A stretch of 64,000 bases of DNA, from contig NZ_JAIXUB010000025.1 of the NCBI RefSeq assembly GCF_027484205.1, positions 1 to 64,000 on the forward strand, given 5' to 3'. The notes under the pieces are model-generated. The model had not been told where the DNA came from. It searched no databases and saw only the letters and a list, made by a program, of their open reading frames with translations. The number at the start of each line of letters is the position of its first letter. Position 1 is the first letter of the stretch. Source of the stretch: Flavobacterium sp. Lineage in GTDB: Bacteria; Bacteroidota; Bacteroidia; Flavobacteriales; Flavobacteriaceae. The position numbers and the translations under genes are program-made. Positions 1 to 11,755 of the stretch are shown piece by piece.

Positions 1-1553
1 ACTTTAAAACGATATCCTTGTGCGCCTGAAATATTTGTAGCATACATAGAAGTTGATAATCCTGATACTGTTGTTCCACATTGTGCCGCTGGCAAAGTAG
101 AAACTATAGGTGTACATCCACCAGGTAAACCAACATTATCAACGATTCCATTACAGTCATTATCGATTCCATCGTAACAAACATCAACTGCGCCCGGATT
201 GATTGAAGCATTAGCATCGTTGCAGTCTGTATCATTTGAAACACCACATGCTACTAATGTTGTTGAACCAAATCCGTCATTATCATTATCTAAATATTGA
301 AGTTGATTGTCATTACAATCTGAATTATTAATTGGACCACTTGCTGCCAAAACATTGGATCCAAATCCATCAGCATCAGCATCAACGTAAGTTAACAAAT
401 TATCATTGGAATCTGAATTATTTGTTACTCCACAAGCAACTAATGTTGTTGAACCAAATCCGTCATTATCATTATCTAAATATTGAAGTTGATTGTCATT
501 ACAATCTGAATTATTACTTGGACCACTTGCTGCCAAAACATTGGATCCAAATCCATCAGCATCAGCATCAACATAGGTTAACAAATTATCATTGGAATCT
601 GAATTATTTGTAACATAACCTATTGGCGCACCAGAACAACTAACTTGCGTTACGTTTACATTCCCAAAACCATCACCATCTAAATCTCTATAATAGGTAA
701 CATTTGGGTTTACTACAACAGTAACATTTTTGCCAGAAAAATTTGTTGAACAACTTGTGGAAGAAACAGATCCACTTACAATTGTTATAATTGCACCATT
801 AGCAGCTAAAGGCAGTGGAGGTGTATTGAATGAGAAAGTACCTGAAGCACTTGAAGTCCCACTCACTGAATATTGTAATGGACCAGTCATTGAATTCGTG
901 TAAAAGAAAGTTCCCGAAGTACTAGGCAATAATCCTGTCATAGTTACTGATGAAGTACCATTTTCACAAGCTGCTGTAGCTATTACAGTATTTAAAGTTG
1001 GAATCGCATTAACTGTAAAAGTGGCTTTGTAGTTAGCTCCACCATTACTTGCAAACTGAGTACCTGAACATGATGTTGATTGATCAGAATATACCTCTAG
1101 AGTGTAATTTCCGGCAGAAAGTCCAGAAAGTAAATTAACATTGTATGAAGAAGAACTCCATCGTTGATCTTTTCCTCCACAACCATTATTAAAATCTGAA
1201 GTAAAACCAATATTATTTACCACAAATGAACCAGAAGGAGATCCAGTTTGATAAATACGATAATTAATTCTTGTGCTTGAAATATCACATCCGTTACATT
1301 TATAGTTATTATGTTCAGCACCTTTAAATACAAGGCCTGTTGAACCTTGACAAAATGAACCTAGGTTTGCTCCATTAAAATCTGCATTAGCTGTACTAGC
1401 TTGAAGATCATAAAATGTATTACCTCCACCATTTACAGACAAGATTATAAAAGTTGAATTAAACCCTGCACTTTGAGAAAAAGTTGCAGATGAATAAAAT
1501 AATAACATTAATAAAAATGAAATAAGACTAACTTTTTGTAATTGTTTTTTCAT
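1..1553 (-). CDS. Secreted calcium-repeat protein, C-terminus beyond window
   Basis: The reading frame opens at 1553 with a clear signal peptide (MKKQ..., hydrophobic LISFLLMLLFYSS, cleavage near ATFSQ) and stays open to the window edge, so at least 517 residues are seen. The first ~230 residues look like a beta-rich extracellular domain. After them come acidic motifs of the form DxDGDGFG and DNDNDGFG alternating with NNSDCNDNQ, resembling thrombospondin type 3 or dockerin-like calcium-binding loops. These are common in T9SS-exported surface proteins, though the sorting domain itself would lie off the left edge. It is downstream of the rpo operon but separated from it by a terminator. Function is unknown; adhesion or a structural surface role is an inference. 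Confidence 0.8.
   Translation of the reverse strand, partial: MKKQLQKVSLISFLLMLLFYSSATFSQSAGFNSTFIILSVNGGGNTFYDLQASTANADFNGANLGSFCQGSTGLVFKGAEHNNYKCNGCDISSTRINYRIYQTGSPSGSFVVNNIGFTSDFNNGCGGKDQRWSSSSYNVNLLSGLSAGNYTLEVYSDQSTSCSGTQFASNGGANYKATFTVNAIPTLNTVIATAACENGTSSVTMTGLLPSTSGTFFYTNSMTGPLQYSVSGTSSASGTFSFNTPPLPLAANGAIITIVSGSVSSTSCSTNFSGKNVTVVVNPNVTYYRDLDGDGFGNVNVTQVSCSGAPIGYVTNNSDSNDNLLTYVDADADGFGSNVLAASGPSNNSDCNDNQLQYLDNDNDGFGSTTLVACGVTNNSDSNDNLLTYVDADADGFGSNVLAASGPINNSDCNDNQLQYLDNDNDGFGSTTLVACGVSNDTDCNDANASINPGAVDVCYDGIDNDCNGIVDNVGLPGGCTPIVSTLPAAQCGTTVSGLSTSMYATNISGAQGYRFK
241..612. repeat. 186-bp tandem repeat inside the surface-protein gene
   Basis: Two nearly identical 186-bp units (about 241-426 and 427-612) encode two 62-residue blocks, each with two acidic calcium-loop motifs. 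The copies differ at only a few positions, suggesting a recent in-frame duplication. A plus-strand open frame of 93 codons here is only a shadow of the repeat. Confidence 0.85.
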
Positions 1554-1677
1554 AATTTAATTTTAGATTTATCGTAAAATTATATAAAAAAAGTTATTTA
1601 TTTTATTATCAATAAACTATAACGTTTTCGTGTTGATAAATTATCATTATTTTAGCATAAAAAAATCAATTAAGCAT

Positions 1678-1709
1678 AAAAAACTCCTCAATTTCTTGAG
1701 GAGTTTTTT
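1678..1709 (-). terminator. Terminator after the rpoBC-DUF3467 operon
   Basis: An 8-bp stem (1684-1691 with 1696-1703, arm CTCCTCAA) has a 4-nt loop and is flanked by A6 on one side and T6 on the other. It could work in both directions, but on the minus strand it directly follows the last gene of the rpo operon. Confidence 0.85.
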
Positions 1710-1727
1710 AATATTTATCTTCGGCTA

Positions 1728-2039
1728 TTAAGCTTGACCACCTGAACCAAAATTTAATGGTATGTGTGGTTGCTCAGAATCTTTTATTTCACCGTGAGCA
1801 ACTTCAAATCTATGTATATTTTCTCCAATAGCTTTAAGTAATCTTTTAGCATGTTGAGGAGTTAATATAATTCTTGATTTAACTTTAGATTTAGGAACAC
1901 CAGGCATGATGGTCACAAAATCCAAAACAAATTCAGATGGAGAATGATTGATAATTGCTAAATTAGAATAAATTCCTTCAGCAGTTTTTTCATCAAGCTC
2001 AATATTTATTTGTCCTTGTTGTTGATTGTTATCGCTCAT
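1728..2039 (-). CDS. DUF3467 family protein
   Basis: This 103-residue protein matches the DUF3467 family, small proteins found immediately after rpoC in Bacteroidota. Recognisable features are INIELDEKTAEGIYSNLA near the start, the central SEFVLDFVTIMPG, and a segment with SRIILTPQHAKRLLKAI. It begins 2 nt after the rpoC stop codon, so it is almost certainly co-transcribed with rpoBC. There is no signal peptide, so it should be cytoplasmic. Its biochemical role is not established; linkage to RNA polymerase subunits hints at a transcription-related job, which is inference. Confidence 0.9.
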   Translation of the reverse strand: MSDNNQQQGQINIELDEKTAEGIYSNLAIINHSPSEFVLDFVTIMPGVPKSKVKSRIILTPQHAKRLLKAIGENIHRFEVAHGEIKDSEQPHIPLNFGSGGQA

Positions 2040-2041
2040 AA

Positions 2042-5000
2042 TTAATAGATGTATTCTTCTTTATTAGCCATCATTTCGTTATAGTCATCTTTAGAACCTA
2101 CAATAGTATGATCATAATCTCTCATACCTGTACCTGCAGGAATTCTATGTCCAACGATAACATTTTCTTTTAATCCTTCTAATGTATCAACTTTACCAGC
2201 TACAGCTGCTTCATTCAATACTTTAGTTGTTTCCTGGAATGATGCTGCAGAAATGAATGATTTAGTTTGAAGCGATGCTCTTGTAATACCTTGTAATACA
2301 GGAGTTGCAGTAGCAGTAATAACATCACGAGCTACAACTAAATTTTTATCATTACGTTTCAACAATGAATTTTCATCTCTCAATTCTCTTGGTGAAATGA
2401 TTTGTCCTGGTTTAAGATTATCAGAATCACCAGCATCTTCAACAACTTTCATTCCATATAATTTATCATTTTCATAGATAAAATCACTTGTATGGATTAA
2501 TTGTTCTTCTAAGAATAAAGTATCTCCTGGATCTTCAACTCTAACTTTTCTCATCATTTGACGAATAACAACTTCGAAGTGTTTATCATTAATTTTTACA
2601 CCTTGAAGACGATAAACTTCTTGAATTTCATTAACCAAATACTGTTGAACAGCAGATGGACCTTGAATTCTTAAAATATCATCAGGAGTAATTGCACCAT
2701 CAGATAAAGGAACTCCAGCTTTCACGAAGTCATTTTCTTGAACAAGAATTTGGCTTGATAATTTTACTAGATATTTCTTAATCTCACCAAATTTAGATTC
2801 GATGATGATTTCACGATTACCTCTTTTAATTTTTCCAAATGAAACAACCCCATCAATTTCAGAAACTACAGCAGGATTTGAAGGATTACGAGCTTCTAAC
2901 AACTCAGTAATTCTTGGTAAACCTCCTGTAATATCACCAGCTTTAGAAGAACGACGAGGAATTTTCACAAGAATTTTACCTGCTTTAATTTTTTCTCCAT
3001 CTTCTACCATAAGGTGAGCTCCAACTGGTAAGTTATAAGAACGGATTAATTCTCCATCTTTTCCATAAACCAATAATGTTGGGATTAATTTTTTATTTCT
3101 TCCTTCTGAAATTACTTTTTCTTGGAAACCTGTTTGTTCGTCGATTTCAACTTGGTATGATTGACCTTGCTCTAAATCTTCGTAAGCAATTTTTCCAGTA
3201 AATTCAGAAACAATTACTCCATTATATGGATCCCATTTACAAATAGCAGCACCTTTTTCAACTACATCACCATCTTTAACATTAATGATAGATCCGTAAG
3301 GAATGTAATGTGTACTTAAAAGGATGCCTGTTTTAACATCAATTAATTTTAATTCTGTTGAACGAGATACAACAATATCTACTTTATTACCATCTGCGTC
3401 TTCACCAATAACAGTTTTTAAATCTTCAATTTCAAGTTTACCACCAAATCTTGCAACAATACTTGATTCTTCAGAAACACCTCCTGCAACTCCACCAACG
3501 TGGAATGTACGTAAAGTTAACTGTGTTCCTGGTTCTCCAATAGACTGAGCAGCGATAACTCCAACTGCTTCACCTTTTTGAGTCATTTTTCCTGTTGCTA
3601 AATTTCTTCCATAACATTTAGCACAAATTCCTTTTTTAGCTTCACAAGTTAAAGGCGAACGAACCTCAATTTTTTCAACTGGAGACTCTTCAATTGCTTT
3701 AACAATAGCTTCAGTAATTTGCTCACCAGCGTGAACTAAAATATCAGAAGTTAAAGGATTGATTACATCTTGCAACGCAACACGTCCTAAAATTCTTTCT
3801 CCTAAAGTTTCTACAATCTCTTCATTTTTCTTTAAAGCAGAAACTTCAATTCCTCTTAAAGTACCACAATCAACAGAGTTTACAATAACATCTTGAGAAA
3901 CATCATGTAATCTTCTTGTTAAATATCCAGCATCAGCTGTTTTAAGAGCGGTATCCGCAAGACCTTTACGTGCTCCGTGAGTAGAAATAAAGTACTCAAG
4001 GATAGAAAGACCTTCTTTAAAGTTAGAAAGGATAGGGTTTTCAATAATTTCACCACCACCAGCAGTTGATTTTTTTGGTTTTGCCATCAAACCACGCATA
4101 CCAGTTAACTGACGAATTTGTTCTTTAGATCCACGCGCTCCAGAATCAAGCATCATGTATACTGAGTTAAAACCTTGTTGGTCTTCTCTAATATTTTTCA
4201 TTGCTAATTCTGTCAATTGAGCATTTGCAGAAGTCCAAATATCAATAACTTGGTTATAACGTTCGTTATTGGTAATAAGACCCATGTTATAGTTCAATGA
4301 AATTCCTTCAACTTGTTCTCTTGCATCTGCAATTAACTTAGTTTTTTGCTCAGGAATTCTAATATCACCTAATGAGAATGACAATCCACCTTTGAAGGCA
4401 AATTTATAACCCATATCTTTCATATTATCAAGGAAAGCTGCCGTTGTAGGAACATCTGTAACTGCAAGGATTTTTCCAATAATATCACGTAAAGATTTTT
4501 TAGTTAATACTTCATTGATATATCCTGCTGCTTGAGGAACTACTTCATTAAAAAGTACTCTACCCGCAGTAGTTTGAATAATTTTATAAACTAATTCTCC
4601 ATTTTCATTAAAATCTTTTGCTCTAATTTTTACACGAGCATTCAATTCTAATCTGCCTTCATTCAATGCAATATTTACTTCCTCAGCTGAGTAGAAAGTT
4701 AAATCTTGACCTAGAATTGGATGTTCAGGAGTTGACAAACGTTCTTTGGTCATGTAATAAAGACCAAGTACCATGTCTTGAGATGGAACCGTAATTGGTG
4801 CACCATTCGCTGGATTCAAGATATTATGAGAAGCTAGCATTAATAATTGTGCTTCAAGAATAGCTTCTGGTCCAAGTGGCAAGTGAACCGCCATCTGGTC
4901 ACCATCAAAATCCGCGTTGAAAGCCGTACATACTAATGGGTGCAATTGTATAGCTTTTCCTTCAATTAATTTTGGTTGGAAAGCTTGAATACCAAGTCTG

Positions 5001-6355
5001 TGTAACGTAGGAGCACGGTTCAGTAATACTGGATGTCCTTTAATTACATTTTCAAGAATATCCCAAACTACAGGCTCTTTTTTGTCAATTATTTTCTTAG
5101 CTGATTTAACTGTTTTAACAATTCCTCTTTCGATTAATTTACGAATAACGAATGGTTTGTATAGTTCAGCAGCCATATCTTTAGGAAGACCACATTCGAA
5201 CAATTTCATTTCTGGACCAACAACAATTACCGAACGAGCTGAATAATCCACACGTTTTCCAAGTAAGTTTTGACGGAAACGACCTTGTTTACCTTTTAAC
5301 GAGTCTGATAAAGATTTTAATGGTCTGTTTGATTCTGTTTTAACAGCAGAAGCTTTACGAGTGTTATCAAATAATGAATCTACTGATTCTTGTAACATAC
5401 GTTTTTCGTTTCTTAAGATAACTTCTGGAGCTTTAATTTCCATTAATCTTTTTAAACGATTGTTTCTGATGATAACTCTTCTATATAAGTCATTCAAATC
5501 TGAAGTTGCAAAACGACCTCCATCAAGAGGCACTAAAGGACGCAATTCTGGTGGAATAACTGGAATTACTTTAAGAATCATCCACTCTGGGCGATTTTCT
5601 CTATTCAAGTTTGAATCACGGAATGACTCAACCACTTGAAGTCTTTTTAATGCTTCAGTTTTTCTTTGTTTAGAAGTTTCATTGTTTGCACTATGTCTTA
5701 ACTCGTAAGAAAGTGCATCTAAATCAGTTCTAGCTAATAAGTCCATAATACATTCAGCACCCATTTTGGCAATGAATTTATTAGGATCATTATCATCTAA
5801 ATATTGATTTTCCATTGGAAGTGTATCTAAAATATTTAAATACTCTTCTTCTGTTAAGAAATCTAATCTTTGTAACGATTCGCCATCAAGATTTTTTGCG
5901 ATACCTGCTTGAATAACTACATATCTTTCATAGTAGATAATCATATCTAACTTTTTAGAAGGTAGTCCAAGAATGTATCCAATTTTATTAGGAAGTGAAC
6001 GGAAATACCAAATATGAGCAATAGGCACAACTAAATTAATGTGTCCCACTCTATCACGACGTACTTTTTTCTCTGTTACTTCTACACCACAACGGTCACA
6101 AACGATTCCTTTGTAGCGAATTCTTTTATATTTTCCACAAGCACACTCAAAATCCTTCACAGGACCAAAAATTCTTTCACAAAACAAACCATCACGTTCA
6201 GGTTTGTGAGTTCTATAATTGATAGTTTCTGGTTTCAAAACCTCACCACGAGATTCTGCTAAAATTGATTCTGGTGAAGCAAGTCCAATAGTGATTTTAT
6301 TAAATCTTTTAATGGTGTTTTGCTTGTTGTCTTTGTTGTTTCTATTATTCATCAT
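2042..6355 (-). CDS. rpoC: DNA-directed RNA polymerase subunit beta'
   Basis: At 1437 residues this is the full-length large catalytic subunit of RNA polymerase. The N-terminal zinc ribbon is intact (C71, C73, C86, C89). The active-site Mg-binding motif NADFDGD lies at residues 480-486. The second zinc site has C830, C904, C911 and C914, and the trigger-loop region includes [16 protein letters not shown]. Two adjacent ATGs are available at the start; the upstream one is given. It sits 366 bp downstream of rpoB, an unusually long spacer with hairpins, and 2 nt before the DUF3467 gene. Confidence 0.99.
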   Translation of the reverse strand: MMNNRNNKDNKQNTIKRFNKITIGLASPESILAESRGEVLKPETINYRTHKPERDGLFCERIFGPVKDFECACGKYKRIRYKGIVCDRCGVEVTEKKVRRDRVGHINLVVPIAHIWYFRSLPNKIGYILGLPSKKLDMIIYYERYVVIQAGIAKNLDGESLQRLDFLTEEEYLNILDTLPMENQYLDDNDPNKFIAKMGAECIMDLLARTDLDALSYELRHSANNETSKQRKTEALKRLQVVESFRDSNLNRENRPEWMILKVIPVIPPELRPLVPLDGGRFATSDLNDLYRRVIIRNNRLKRLMEIKAPEVILRNEKRMLQESVDSLFDNTRKASAVKTESNRPLKSLSDSLKGKQGRFRQNLLGKRVDYSARSVIVVGPEMKLFECGLPKDMAAELYKPFVIRKLIERGIVKTVKSAKKIIDKKEPVVWDILENVIKGHPVLLNRAPTLHRLGIQAFQPKLIEGKAIQLHPLVCTAFNADFDGDQMAVHLPLGPEAILEAQLLMLASHNILNPANGAPITVPSQDMVLGLYYMTKERLSTPEHPILGQDLTFYSAEEVNIALNEGRLELNARVKIRAKDFNENGELVYKIIQTTAGRVLFNEVVPQAAGYINEVLTKKSLRDIIGKILAVTDVPTTAAFLDNMKDMGYKFAFKGGLSFSLGDIRIPEQKTKLIADAREQVEGISLNYNMGLITNNERYNQVIDIWTSANAQLTELAMKNIREDQQGFNSVYMMLDSGARGSKEQIRQLTGMRGLMAKPKKSTAGGGEIIENPILSNFKEGLSILEYFISTHGARKGLADTALKTADAGYLTRRLHDVSQDVIVNSVDCGTLRGIEVSALKKNEEIVETLGERILGRVALQDVINPLTSDILVHAGEQITEAIVKAIEESPVEKIEVRSPLTCEAKKGICAKCYGRNLATGKMTQKGEAVGVIAAQSIGEPGTQLTLRTFHVGGVAGGVSEESSIVARFGGKLEIEDLKTVIGEDADGNKVDIVVSRSTELKLIDVKTGILLSTHYIPYGSIINVKDGDVVEKGAAICKWDPYNGVIVSEFTGKIAYEDLEQGQSYQVEIDEQTGFQEKVISEGRNKKLIPTLLVYGKDGELIRSYNLPVGAHLMVEDGEKIKAGKILVKIPRRSSKAGDITGGLPRITELLEARNPSNPAVVSEIDGVVSFGKIKRGNREIIIESKFGEIKKYLVKLSSQILVQENDFVKAGVPLSDGAITPDDILRIQGPSAVQQYLVNEIQEVYRLQGVKINDKHFEVVIRQMMRKVRVEDPGDTLFLEEQLIHTSDFIYENDKLYGMKVVEDAGDSDNLKPGQIISPRELRDENSLLKRNDKNLVVARDVITATATPVLQGITRASLQTKSFISAASFQETTKVLNEAAVAGKVDTLEGLKENVIVGHRIPAGTGMRDYDHTIVGSKDDYNEMMANKEEYIY

Positions 6356-6721
6356 AGTTTTTACTATTGATTTACTACTATTAATTGAACTTAGATTTAT
6401 AGTTTGAAAGTGATTAGTGAATAGTGATTAGTAATTAGTTTTTTTTTATTTTTAAATGAATTACAAATCGACAATTCATTTACAATTTTCATTTCGCTAG
6501 TTACTATTTACTCTTTACTAATTACTAAAAAACCATTAAGTTACTACCTCGAATTACTTCTCTAAACCTCAAACGTAAAATTTTGAAGTGCTAGTTATAA
6601 ATAAAATTTATAAAAAATCGGAACGGTTTACGGGTATAAATCTTTAAAAACTTATTAATAATTTGTTTCAAATTCCAAGTTTCAGGTTTACGACTTTAAA
6701 CCTGAAACCTGAAACAAAAAA
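6356..6721. other. rpoB-rpoC spacer with heptad repeats and hairpins
   Basis: No gene is seen in this 366-bp gap. It holds a 7-bp-period array (AGTGATT, AGTGAAT, AGTGATT, AGTAATT) at about 6411-6440. A diverged inverted copy lies at 6497-6526 and matches at 24 of 30 positions, so the transcript could form a long hairpin. Next to the rpoB stop is a perfect 12-bp inverted repeat (6679-6690 with 6697-6708, arm GTTTCAGGTTTA) built from CTGAAAC heptads. Neither hairpin has a U-tract typical of a terminator. Confidence 0.7.
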
Positions 6722-9700
6722 CTATTCTTCTAATCTAATATCTAATCCAAGACCTTTCAATTCATGCATTAATACATTGAATGATTCTGGTAATCCTGGT
6801 TCAGGCATAGTTTCACCCTTAACGATTGCCTCGTAAGTTTTAGCTCTACCAATTACGTCATCTGATTTAACAGTTAAGATCTCACGAAGTGTACTTGACG
6901 CTCCATAAGCTTCAAGTGCCCAAACCTCCATCTCTCCAAAACGTTGACCTCCAAATTGAGCTTTACCTCCAAGTGGTTGTTGCGTAATAAGTGAGTATGG
7001 TCCGATTGAACGTGCGTGCATCTTATCGTCAACCATGTGTCCAAGTTTTAACATATAGATAACTCCTACTGTTGCTGCTTGGTGGAAACGTTCACCTGTT
7101 CCTCCATCATATAAATATGTATGTCCAAATCTTGGTATTCCTGCTTCATCAGTCAATTCATTAATTTGGTCTAAAGTTGCTCCATCAAAAATTGGTGTAG
7201 CGAATTTTTTACCTAATTTTTGACCTGCCCATCCAAGAACAGTTTCATAAATTTGACCAATGTTCATACGAGAAGGTACACCAAGTGGATTCAATACAAT
7301 ATCAACTGGAGTTCCGTCTTCAAGGAAAGGCATATCTTCATGACGAACAATACGAGCAACAATACCTTTGTTACCGTGACGTCCTGCCATTTTATCACCC
7401 ACTTTTAGTTTACGTTTTTTAGCGATATAAACTTTTGCTAATTTCAAGATTCCTGCTGGAAGTTCATCTCCAACAGTAATTGTGAATTTTTCTCTACGTA
7501 AAGCACCTTGCAAGTCGTTTAATTTGATTTTGTAGTTGTGAATTAAATCATTAACCAAACTGTTAGTGTCATCATCAGCAACCCATTGACCTTTAGTTAA
7601 GTGAGCAAAATCCTCAACAGATTGAAGCATTTTTTTAGAATATTTTTTGCCTTTTGGTAAAACTTCTTCACCTAGATCATTCATAACTCCTTGTGATGTT
7701 TTTCCATCAACGATTACAAATAGTTTCTCGATTAATTTGTCTTTTAATTCAACAAATTTTGTTTCGAATTCCATTTCTAATGATGTTAAAGCATCTTTAT
7801 CTTGAGTTCTTTTACGTTTATCTTTTACAGCTCTAGCAAATAATTTTTTATCTAAAACTACACCATGTAATGAAGGAGAAGCTTTTAGTGAAGCATCTTT
7901 TACATCACCAGCTTTATCACCGAAGATAGCTCTTAAAAGTTTTTCTTCTGGAGTTGGATCTGATTCTCCTTTTGGTGTAATTTTCCCGATTAAGATGTCG
8001 CCAGGTTTTACTTCAGCTCCAATTCTAATCATTCCATTTTCATCTAAATCTTTAGTAGCTTCTTCAGAAACGTTAGGAATATCATTAGTTAACTCTTCGT
8101 TACCTAATTTAGTATCTCTAACTTCTAATGAATAATCATCTACGTGGATTGATGTAAATATATCATCACGCACTACTTTTTCAGAGATTACAATTGCATC
8201 CTCGAAATTATAACCTTTCCATGGCATAAATGCAACTTTAAGGTTTCTACCGATAGCTAATTCTCCGTTTTGAGTTGCGTAACCTTCACAAAGTACTTGA
8301 CCTTTTGTAACTCTATCTCCTTTTCTTACGATTGGTTTTAGGTTAATAGATGTACTTTGATTTGTTTTTCTAAATTTGATTAATTGATATGTTTTTTCGT
8401 CTGTGTCAAAACTTACCATTCTTTCTTCTTCAGTTCTGTCGTATTTGATAGTAATCATGTTAGCATCAACATATTCGACAGTTCCGTTACCTTCAGCATT
8501 AATCAATACTCTTGAATCAGAAGCTACTTGTCTTTCAAGACCTGTACCCACAATTGGAGCTTCAGGACGTAATAATGGAACTGCTTGACGCATCATGTTT
8601 GATCCCATCAATGCACGGTTCGCATCATCATGTTCTAAGAAAGGAATTAATGAAGCTGAAATAGAAGCAATTTGATTAGGAGCAACGTCAGTATAATGAA
8701 CTGCAGAAGGATCGACAACAGGGAAATCGCCTTCTTCACGGGCAATAACTTTATCAGCTGTAATGTTTCCTTTAGCATCCATTTCGATGTTTGCTTGAGC
8801 AATCATTTTACCTTCTTCTTCTTCAGCACTTAAATAAATTGGTTCAGAAGTTAAATCAACTTGTCCGTTAGTTACTTTACGGTAAGGAGTTTCAATGAAT
8901 CCCATTCCGTTAACTTTAGCATACACACCTAGAGATGAAATCAATCCAATATTTGGCCCTTCTGGAGTTTCAATTGGACAAAGTCTTCCATAGTGCGTAT
9001 AGTGAACGTCACGAACCTCGAAACCTGCTCTTTCACGAGAAAGTCCACCTGGTCCAAGTGCTGATAATCTTCTTTTATGAGTAATCTCAGCTAATGGATT
9101 TGTTTGATCCATAAATTGAGACAACTGATTAGTTCCAAAGAAAGAGTTGATAACTGAAGATAATGTTTTAGCATTAATCAAATCAATTGGTGTAAACACC
9201 TCGTTATCTCTAACGTTCATTCTCTCACGAATAGTTCTAGCCATACGTGCTAAACCAACACCAAATTGTTGAGAAAGTTGTTCACCAACTGTTCTAACAC
9301 GACGATTTGATAAGTGATCAATATCATCAATATCTGCTTTCGCATTAATTAATTCAATCAAATATTTAATGATAGTAATGATATCTTCTTTAGTTAAAAC
9401 TTGTTTTTCCATAGGAATATCAAGGTTCAACTTTTTGTTCATTCTGTAACGACCTACTTCACCTAAATTGTAACGTTGATCAGAGAAAAACAATTTATCA
9501 ATAATACCACGAGCCGTTTCTTCATCAGGCGGTTCAGCATTACGTAATTGTCTATATATGTGTTCAACAGCCTCTTTTTCAGAGTTTGTTGGATCTTTTT
9601 GTAATGTATTATGGATAATTGCATAATCAACTTGATTGTTATCCTCTTTATGTAATAAAATTACTTTTACATCAGCGTCAAGAATTTCTTCAACATTATC

Positions 9701-10534
9701 TTTATCTAGGATAGTGTCACGATCTAAAATAATTTCGTTACGCTCAATAGAAACAACCTCTCCAGTATCCTCATCCACGAAATCTTCGTGCCAAGTATTT
9801 AATACTCTCGCTGCTAATTTTCTACCAACATATTTTTTAAGACCTGTTTTTGAAACTTTGATTTCCTCTGCAAGGTCAAAAATTTCAAGAATATCTTTAT
9901 CTCTTTCAAATCCAATAGCACGTAAAAGAGTTGTTACAGGTAATTTTTTCTTTCTATCAATGTACGCATACATCACGTTATTGATATCTGTAGCAAATTC
10001 TATCCATGAACCTTTGAAAGGAATTACTCTGGCAGAATACAATTTAGTACCATTTGCATGGAATGATTGACCAAAGAAAACTCCTGGTGAACGGTGTAAT
10101 TGCGATACCACAACACGCTCAGCTCCATTTATAACAAATGTACCGCTTGGAGTCATATATGGAATCGTTCCTAAATAAACGTCTTGAACTATAGTTTCAA
10201 AATCCTCATGTTCAGGATCAGTACAATATAATTTAAGGCGTGCTTTAAGAGGCACACTGTAAGTTAAACCTCTTTCGATACACTCTTGAATAGTGTAACG
10301 TGGTGGGTCAACAAAATAATCTAGGAATTCTAATACAAATTGGTTTCTTGTATCTGTAATTGGAAAATTTTCCATGAAGGTATTGTAAAGCCCTTCGTTG
10401 CCTCTTTCGTCAGATTTTGTTTCCAATTGGAAAAAATCTTTAAACGACTTAACCTGAACATCAAGAAAATCTGGATATTGAGGAATATTTTTAGTAGAGG
10501 CAAAATTCAATCTTTCAGTCTGATTTGTTATCAT
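6722..10534 (-). CDS. rpoB: DNA-directed RNA polymerase subunit beta
   Basis: This encodes a 1270-residue beta subunit. ATG at 10534 is preferred over an in-frame TTG one codon upstream. Hallmarks are the rifampicin-pocket segment ([27 protein letters not shown]), where the positions equivalent to E. coli Q513, D516, H526 and S531 carry the wild-type residues. [12 protein letters not shown] and [12 protein letters not shown] are also present. It follows rplL after a 268-bp gap containing an attenuator-like hairpin and precedes rpoC, the standard bacterial order. Confidence 0.99.
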   Translation of the reverse strand: MITNQTERLNFASTKNIPQYPDFLDVQVKSFKDFFQLETKSDERGNEGLYNTFMENFPITDTRNQFVLEFLDYFVDPPRYTIQECIERGLTYSVPLKARLKLYCTDPEHEDFETIVQDVYLGTIPYMTPSGTFVINGAERVVVSQLHRSPGVFFGQSFHANGTKLYSARVIPFKGSWIEFATDINNVMYAYIDRKKKLPVTTLLRAIGFERDKDILEIFDLAEEIKVSKTGLKKYVGRKLAARVLNTWHEDFVDEDTGEVVSIERNEIILDRDTILDKDNVEEILDADVKVILLHKEDNNQVDYAIIHNTLQKDPTNSEKEAVEHIYRQLRNAEPPDEETARGIIDKLFFSDQRYNLGEVGRYRMNKKLNLDIPMEKQVLTKEDIITIIKYLIELINAKADIDDIDHLSNRRVRTVGEQLSQQFGVGLARMARTIRERMNVRDNEVFTPIDLINAKTLSSVINSFFGTNQLSQFMDQTNPLAEITHKRRLSALGPGGLSRERAGFEVRDVHYTHYGRLCPIETPEGPNIGLISSLGVYAKVNGMGFIETPYRKVTNGQVDLTSEPIYLSAEEEEGKMIAQANIEMDAKGNITADKVIAREEGDFPVVDPSAVHYTDVAPNQIASISASLIPFLEHDDANRALMGSNMMRQAVPLLRPEAPIVGTGLERQVASDSRVLINAEGNGTVEYVDANMITIKYDRTEEERMVSFDTDEKTYQLIKFRKTNQSTSINLKPIVRKGDRVTKGQVLCEGYATQNGELAIGRNLKVAFMPWKGYNFEDAIVISEKVVRDDIFTSIHVDDYSLEVRDTKLGNEELTNDIPNVSEEATKDLDENGMIRIGAEVKPGDILIGKITPKGESDPTPEEKLLRAIFGDKAGDVKDASLKASPSLHGVVLDKKLFARAVKDKRKRTQDKDALTSLEMEFETKFVELKDKLIEKLFVIVDGKTSQGVMNDLGEEVLPKGKKYSKKMLQSVEDFAHLTKGQWVADDDTNSLVNDLIHNYKIKLNDLQGALRREKFTITVGDELPAGILKLAKVYIAKKRKLKVGDKMAGRHGNKGIVARIVRHEDMPFLEDGTPVDIVLNPLGVPSRMNIGQIYETVLGWAGQKLGKKFATPIFDGATLDQINELTDEAGIPRFGHTYLYDGGTGERFHQAATVGVIYMLKLGHMVDDKMHARSIGPYSLITQQPLGGKAQFGGQRFGEMEVWALEAYGASSTLREILTVKSDDVIGRAKTYEAIVKGETMPEPGLPESFNVLMHELKGLGLDIRLEE

Positions 10535-10741
10535 CAATGGACAAAATTTTGATTTAAAAAAGTAATTTTTTGTGTAAATACACTGTTTAATCTATACTTT
10601 TCCTTATTTTTAATCAGCACATCTTTAAAAATAAACCAGGAAAATTTAGTTCATTTCTTTCATCGTAATGATTAAAATTTTTATTCTCGTAAGTTATACA
10701 GTTTTATAATAAAACTTTATATAATATATTATACGAAAAAT

Positions 10742-10780
10742 GGTTTAGGTCATTGAGCGATTAAACTCAAGACCTAAACC
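10742..10780 (-). terminator. Attenuator-like hairpin between rplL and rpoB
   Basis: The arms 10742-10757 and 10766-10780 pair over 15 bp with one bulged base (outer arm GGTTTAGGTC). On the minus strand the stem is followed by ATTTTTCG. The position, directly after rplL and before rpoB, resembles the rplL-rpoB attenuator of enterobacteria, where only part of the transcripts read into rpoB. The rest of the 10538-10802 gap holds no gene that I recognise. Confidence 0.65.
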
Positions 10781-10802
10781 TTGTTCTAAAACTATGTTAG
10801 AG

Positions 10803-11177
10803 TTATTTTAACTCAACAACAGCTCCAGCTTCTTCTAAAGATTTTTTCAAACCTTCAGCTTCAGCTTTAGTAACTCCTTCTTTAATATTTGCAGGAGCAC
10901 CATCTACCATATCTTTAGCCTCTTTCAATCCTAAACCAGTTAACTCTTTAACCGCTTTAACAACTGCTAATTTAGAAGCACCAGCATCTTTTAATACTAC
11001 TGTGAATTCTGTTTGCTCTTCTGCAGCGCCACCGTCTCCAGCACCACCAGCAGCAACTACTACAGCAGCAGCAGCAGGCTCGATACCATACTCATCTTTT
11101 AATATTGTAGCTAAATCGTTAACTTCTTTTACTGTTAAGTTAACTAATTGTTCTGCGAATTGTTTCAAATCTGCCAT
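10803..11177 (-). CDS. rplL: 50S ribosomal protein bL12 (L7/L12)
   Basis: The 124-residue product has the bL12 layout: an N-terminal dimerisation helix ([19 protein letters not shown]), an Ala/Gly-rich hinge around residues 36-55, and the C-terminal globular domain that contacts translation factors ([31 protein letters not shown]). It forms the ribosomal stalk with L10. It lies 54 nt after rplJ and is the last ribosomal gene before the attenuator-like hairpin and rpoB. Confidence 0.98.
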   Translation of the reverse strand: MADLKQFAEQLVNLTVKEVNDLATILKDEYGIEPAAAAVVVAAGGAGDGGAAEEQTEFTVVLKDAGASKLAVVKAVKELTGLGLKEAKDMVDGAPANIKEGVTKAEAEGLKKSLEEAGAVVELK

Positions 11178-11231
11178 TTTTTCTATCGTTTAAAATGTTT
11201 TTAAATTTATTTTTGTTTACTTGTGCGCTAA

Positions 11232-11732
11232 TTATTCAGCTGCTTCACCTTTTTGTTCTGCATTGTTTAACAAAGCAGAAATGATTCGTTTAGCAGGAGA
11301 TTGAAGTAATCCAATGATTTCTCCAATAACTTCTTCTTTAGATTTAAGTGATGCTAAACTATCTAAAAGATTTTCTCCAATATATATTTCATTATTGATG
11401 AAAGCTCCTTTAAATTGAGGCTTATCAGATTTTTTTCTAAAGTCTTTAATTATTTTTGCTGGTGCATTAGCAACATCAGAAATAAAAATTGATGAATTTC
11501 CTTTAAGAATTGAAGGTAAATCTCCAAATTCTTTATCAGAAGCTTCCATAGCTTTTTCTAATAGAGTGTTTTTAACAACTTCTAGTTTAATTCCTGCTTT
11601 AAAACAAGCTCTTCTTAAATTTGAAGTAGTGTCTGCATCTAATCCTGAAGTATCAGCAATGTATACTATGTTTGCTTCAGCCAACTTTGCAGTTAAATCC
11701 TCTATTGCGATTGATTTTTCTTCTCTAGTCAT
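11232..11732 (-). CDS. rplJ: 50S ribosomal protein uL10
   Basis: The 166-residue protein has the N-terminal rRNA-binding domain of uL10 (MTREEKSIAIEDLTAKLAEAN, IADTSGLDADTTSNLRRACFKAGI) and a C-terminal helix (KRIISALLNNAEQK) that carries L7/L12 dimers. It begins 23 nt after rplA and precedes rplL, the order that lets the L10-L12 complex be made together. Autogenous control by L10 binding to its leader is known for the family; I did not identify the leader structure here. Confidence 0.97.
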   Translation of the reverse strand: MTREEKSIAIEDLTAKLAEANIVYIADTSGLDADTTSNLRRACFKAGIKLEVVKNTLLEKAMEASDKEFGDLPSILKGNSSIFISDVANAPAKIIKDFRKKSDKPQFKGAFINNEIYIGENLLDSLASLKSKEEVIGEIIGLLQSPAKRIISALLNNAEQKGEAAE

Positions 11733-11755
11733 AATAAAAATTGTTTAACTACCAA

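Noticed and set aside
332..613. 93-codon plus-strand open frame rich in His and Gln
   Set aside because: It is the opposite-strand shadow of the 186-bp tandem repeat in the surface-protein gene.
9060..9130. Possible rifampicin-resistance change in rpoB
   Set aside because: Residues at the classical positions (Q513, D516, H526, S531 in E. coli numbering) are wild type.
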